A DNA stretch of 57,981 bases from CALDTK01 sp041744755 (lineage in GTDB: Bacteria > Bacteroidota > Bacteroidia > Chitinophagales > Saprospiraceae). The notes under the pieces are model-generated. The model saw only the letters and a program-made list of their open reading frames with translations. It did not search any database and was not told the DNA's origin. The number at the start of each line of letters is the position of its first letter. The stretch's first letter is position 1. The position numbers were made by a program, and so were the translations under genes. Below are positions 57,738 through 57,981 of the stretch, in pieces. The stretch is taken from assembly GCA_041744755.1 (NCBI GenBank), contig JBGTKC010000046.1:1-57981 (forward strand). The letters are read 5' to 3'.

Positions 57738-57981
57738 CTAAAGCAGCGCCGCGTGCGATTCAAAGGCTGCGACAATCCCCGCGATCTGCTTCATATACCC
57801 GGCCCGCATGTGTTTCGAGACCGCTTGCTGACTAATACCGAGTTGGGTGCTGATCCCGGACTGCTCGATGGCGGGGCTGTGGATGAAGGACTTCAATACC
57901 TCCGCCTGTCGGGCGGTAAGGCGGGCGATCAGCAGGCCGCAAGCCTTGACGGCCTCCATCCACCCTGCCTCTTCCGGTTTG
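57738..57981 (-). CDS. Helix-turn-helix protein, C-terminal part (cut by window edge)
   Basis: The frame is open to the right edge and gives at least 80 residues. The C-terminal part is a helix-turn-helix: LTARQAEVLKSFI, then ISTQLGISQQAVSKHMRAGY, resembling the C-terminal region of SatD-like or LuxR/sigma-type regulators. An internal ATG at 57959 exists, but the frame continues upstream (KPEEAGW), so the true start is outside the window. Converges with the RluE-like gene. No family is assigned firmly. Confidence 0.6.
   Translation of the reverse strand, partial: KPEEAGWMEAVKACGLLIARLTARQAEVLKSFIHSPAIEQSGISTQLGISQQAVSKHMRAGYMKQIAGIVAAFESHAALL

Noticed and set aside
1..57981. tRNA, rRNA and riboswitch genes
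   Set aside because: No tRNA T-arm pattern, rRNA segment or riboflavin/TPP/cobalamin riboswitch core was seen upstream of ribB, ribD, hemE or the transport genes.

Overview
The window is a 58 kb, GC-rich, gene-dense piece of a chromosome from a Bacteroidota bacterium, most likely a marine Saprospiria/Lewinella-type lineage (lineage inferred). Evidence is two type IX secretion (T9SS) components (PorP/SprF family and PorT), a large SprB-repeat adhesin with a T9SS C-terminal sorting domain, an Oar-like TonB receptor, a menaquinone methyltransferase directly followed by porT, KDO-LPS synthesis (kdsB), and gyrA followed by a secreted TPR protein. No tRNA, rRNA, CRISPR array or prophage was seen. 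The only mobile-element trace is the first 30 codons of an IS3-family orfA at the left edge.

Layout. 0.3-4.8 kb: TRAP transporter (dctP facing dctQ-dctM) with ilvA in the dctQM operon. 4.9-8.9 kb: gyrA and a TPR lipid/periplasm-targeted protein. 9-14.3 kb: a secreted unknown, photolyase, Spo0M-like protein, and a three-gene iron-sulfur electron-transfer module. 14.4-23.6 kb: pyrR-like gene, patatin, Oar receptor, glycerophosphodiesterase, ctlX, dps, a degenerate serine hydrolase and an eIF1/SUI1-like factor. 23.8-31.6 kb: DUF3050, prmC, the carboxynorspermidine/carboxyspermidine polyamine genes (lys1-type dehydrogenase, nspC) diverging from an agmatinase, then a flippase overlapping a saccharopine dehydrogenase. 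31.7-36.6 kb: cdd, kdsB, LysM protein, cystathionine beta-synthase, porP. 36.7-43.8 kb: ribBA-like gene, glycosyltransferase, M1 peptidase, accD, hemE, HNH-AP2 protein. 43.9-49 kb: ribD, thioredoxin-like, HerA-like ATPase, nuclease, coaE. 49-58 kb: SprB adhesin, menG/ubiE, porT, ACP phosphodiesterase, ychF, an RluE-like synthase and a partial HTH gene.

The standout feature is not a gene. A 15-nt element, GTTTT followed by a 3-bp-stem mini-hairpin with a GNAA loop (commonest form GTTTTGGCGAAAGCC), occurs 41 times in the window, about once per 1.4 kb, on both strands (22 plus, 19 minus). It lies mostly inside genes (33) and is over-represented in the small intergenic fraction (8). The stem changes by compensating substitutions (GGC/GCC, GCC/GGC, GCG/CGC, CGC/GCG) while GTTTT and the loop pattern G-N-A-A are kept. 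Thirty-six of the 38 copies with a 3-bp stem can pair at all three positions, allowing G.T. This looks like a genome-wide signal recognised as structured single-stranded DNA, comparable in density to DNA uptake sequences but not matching any such sequence I know. It is listed copy by copy below. I call it the GNAA mini-hairpin element.
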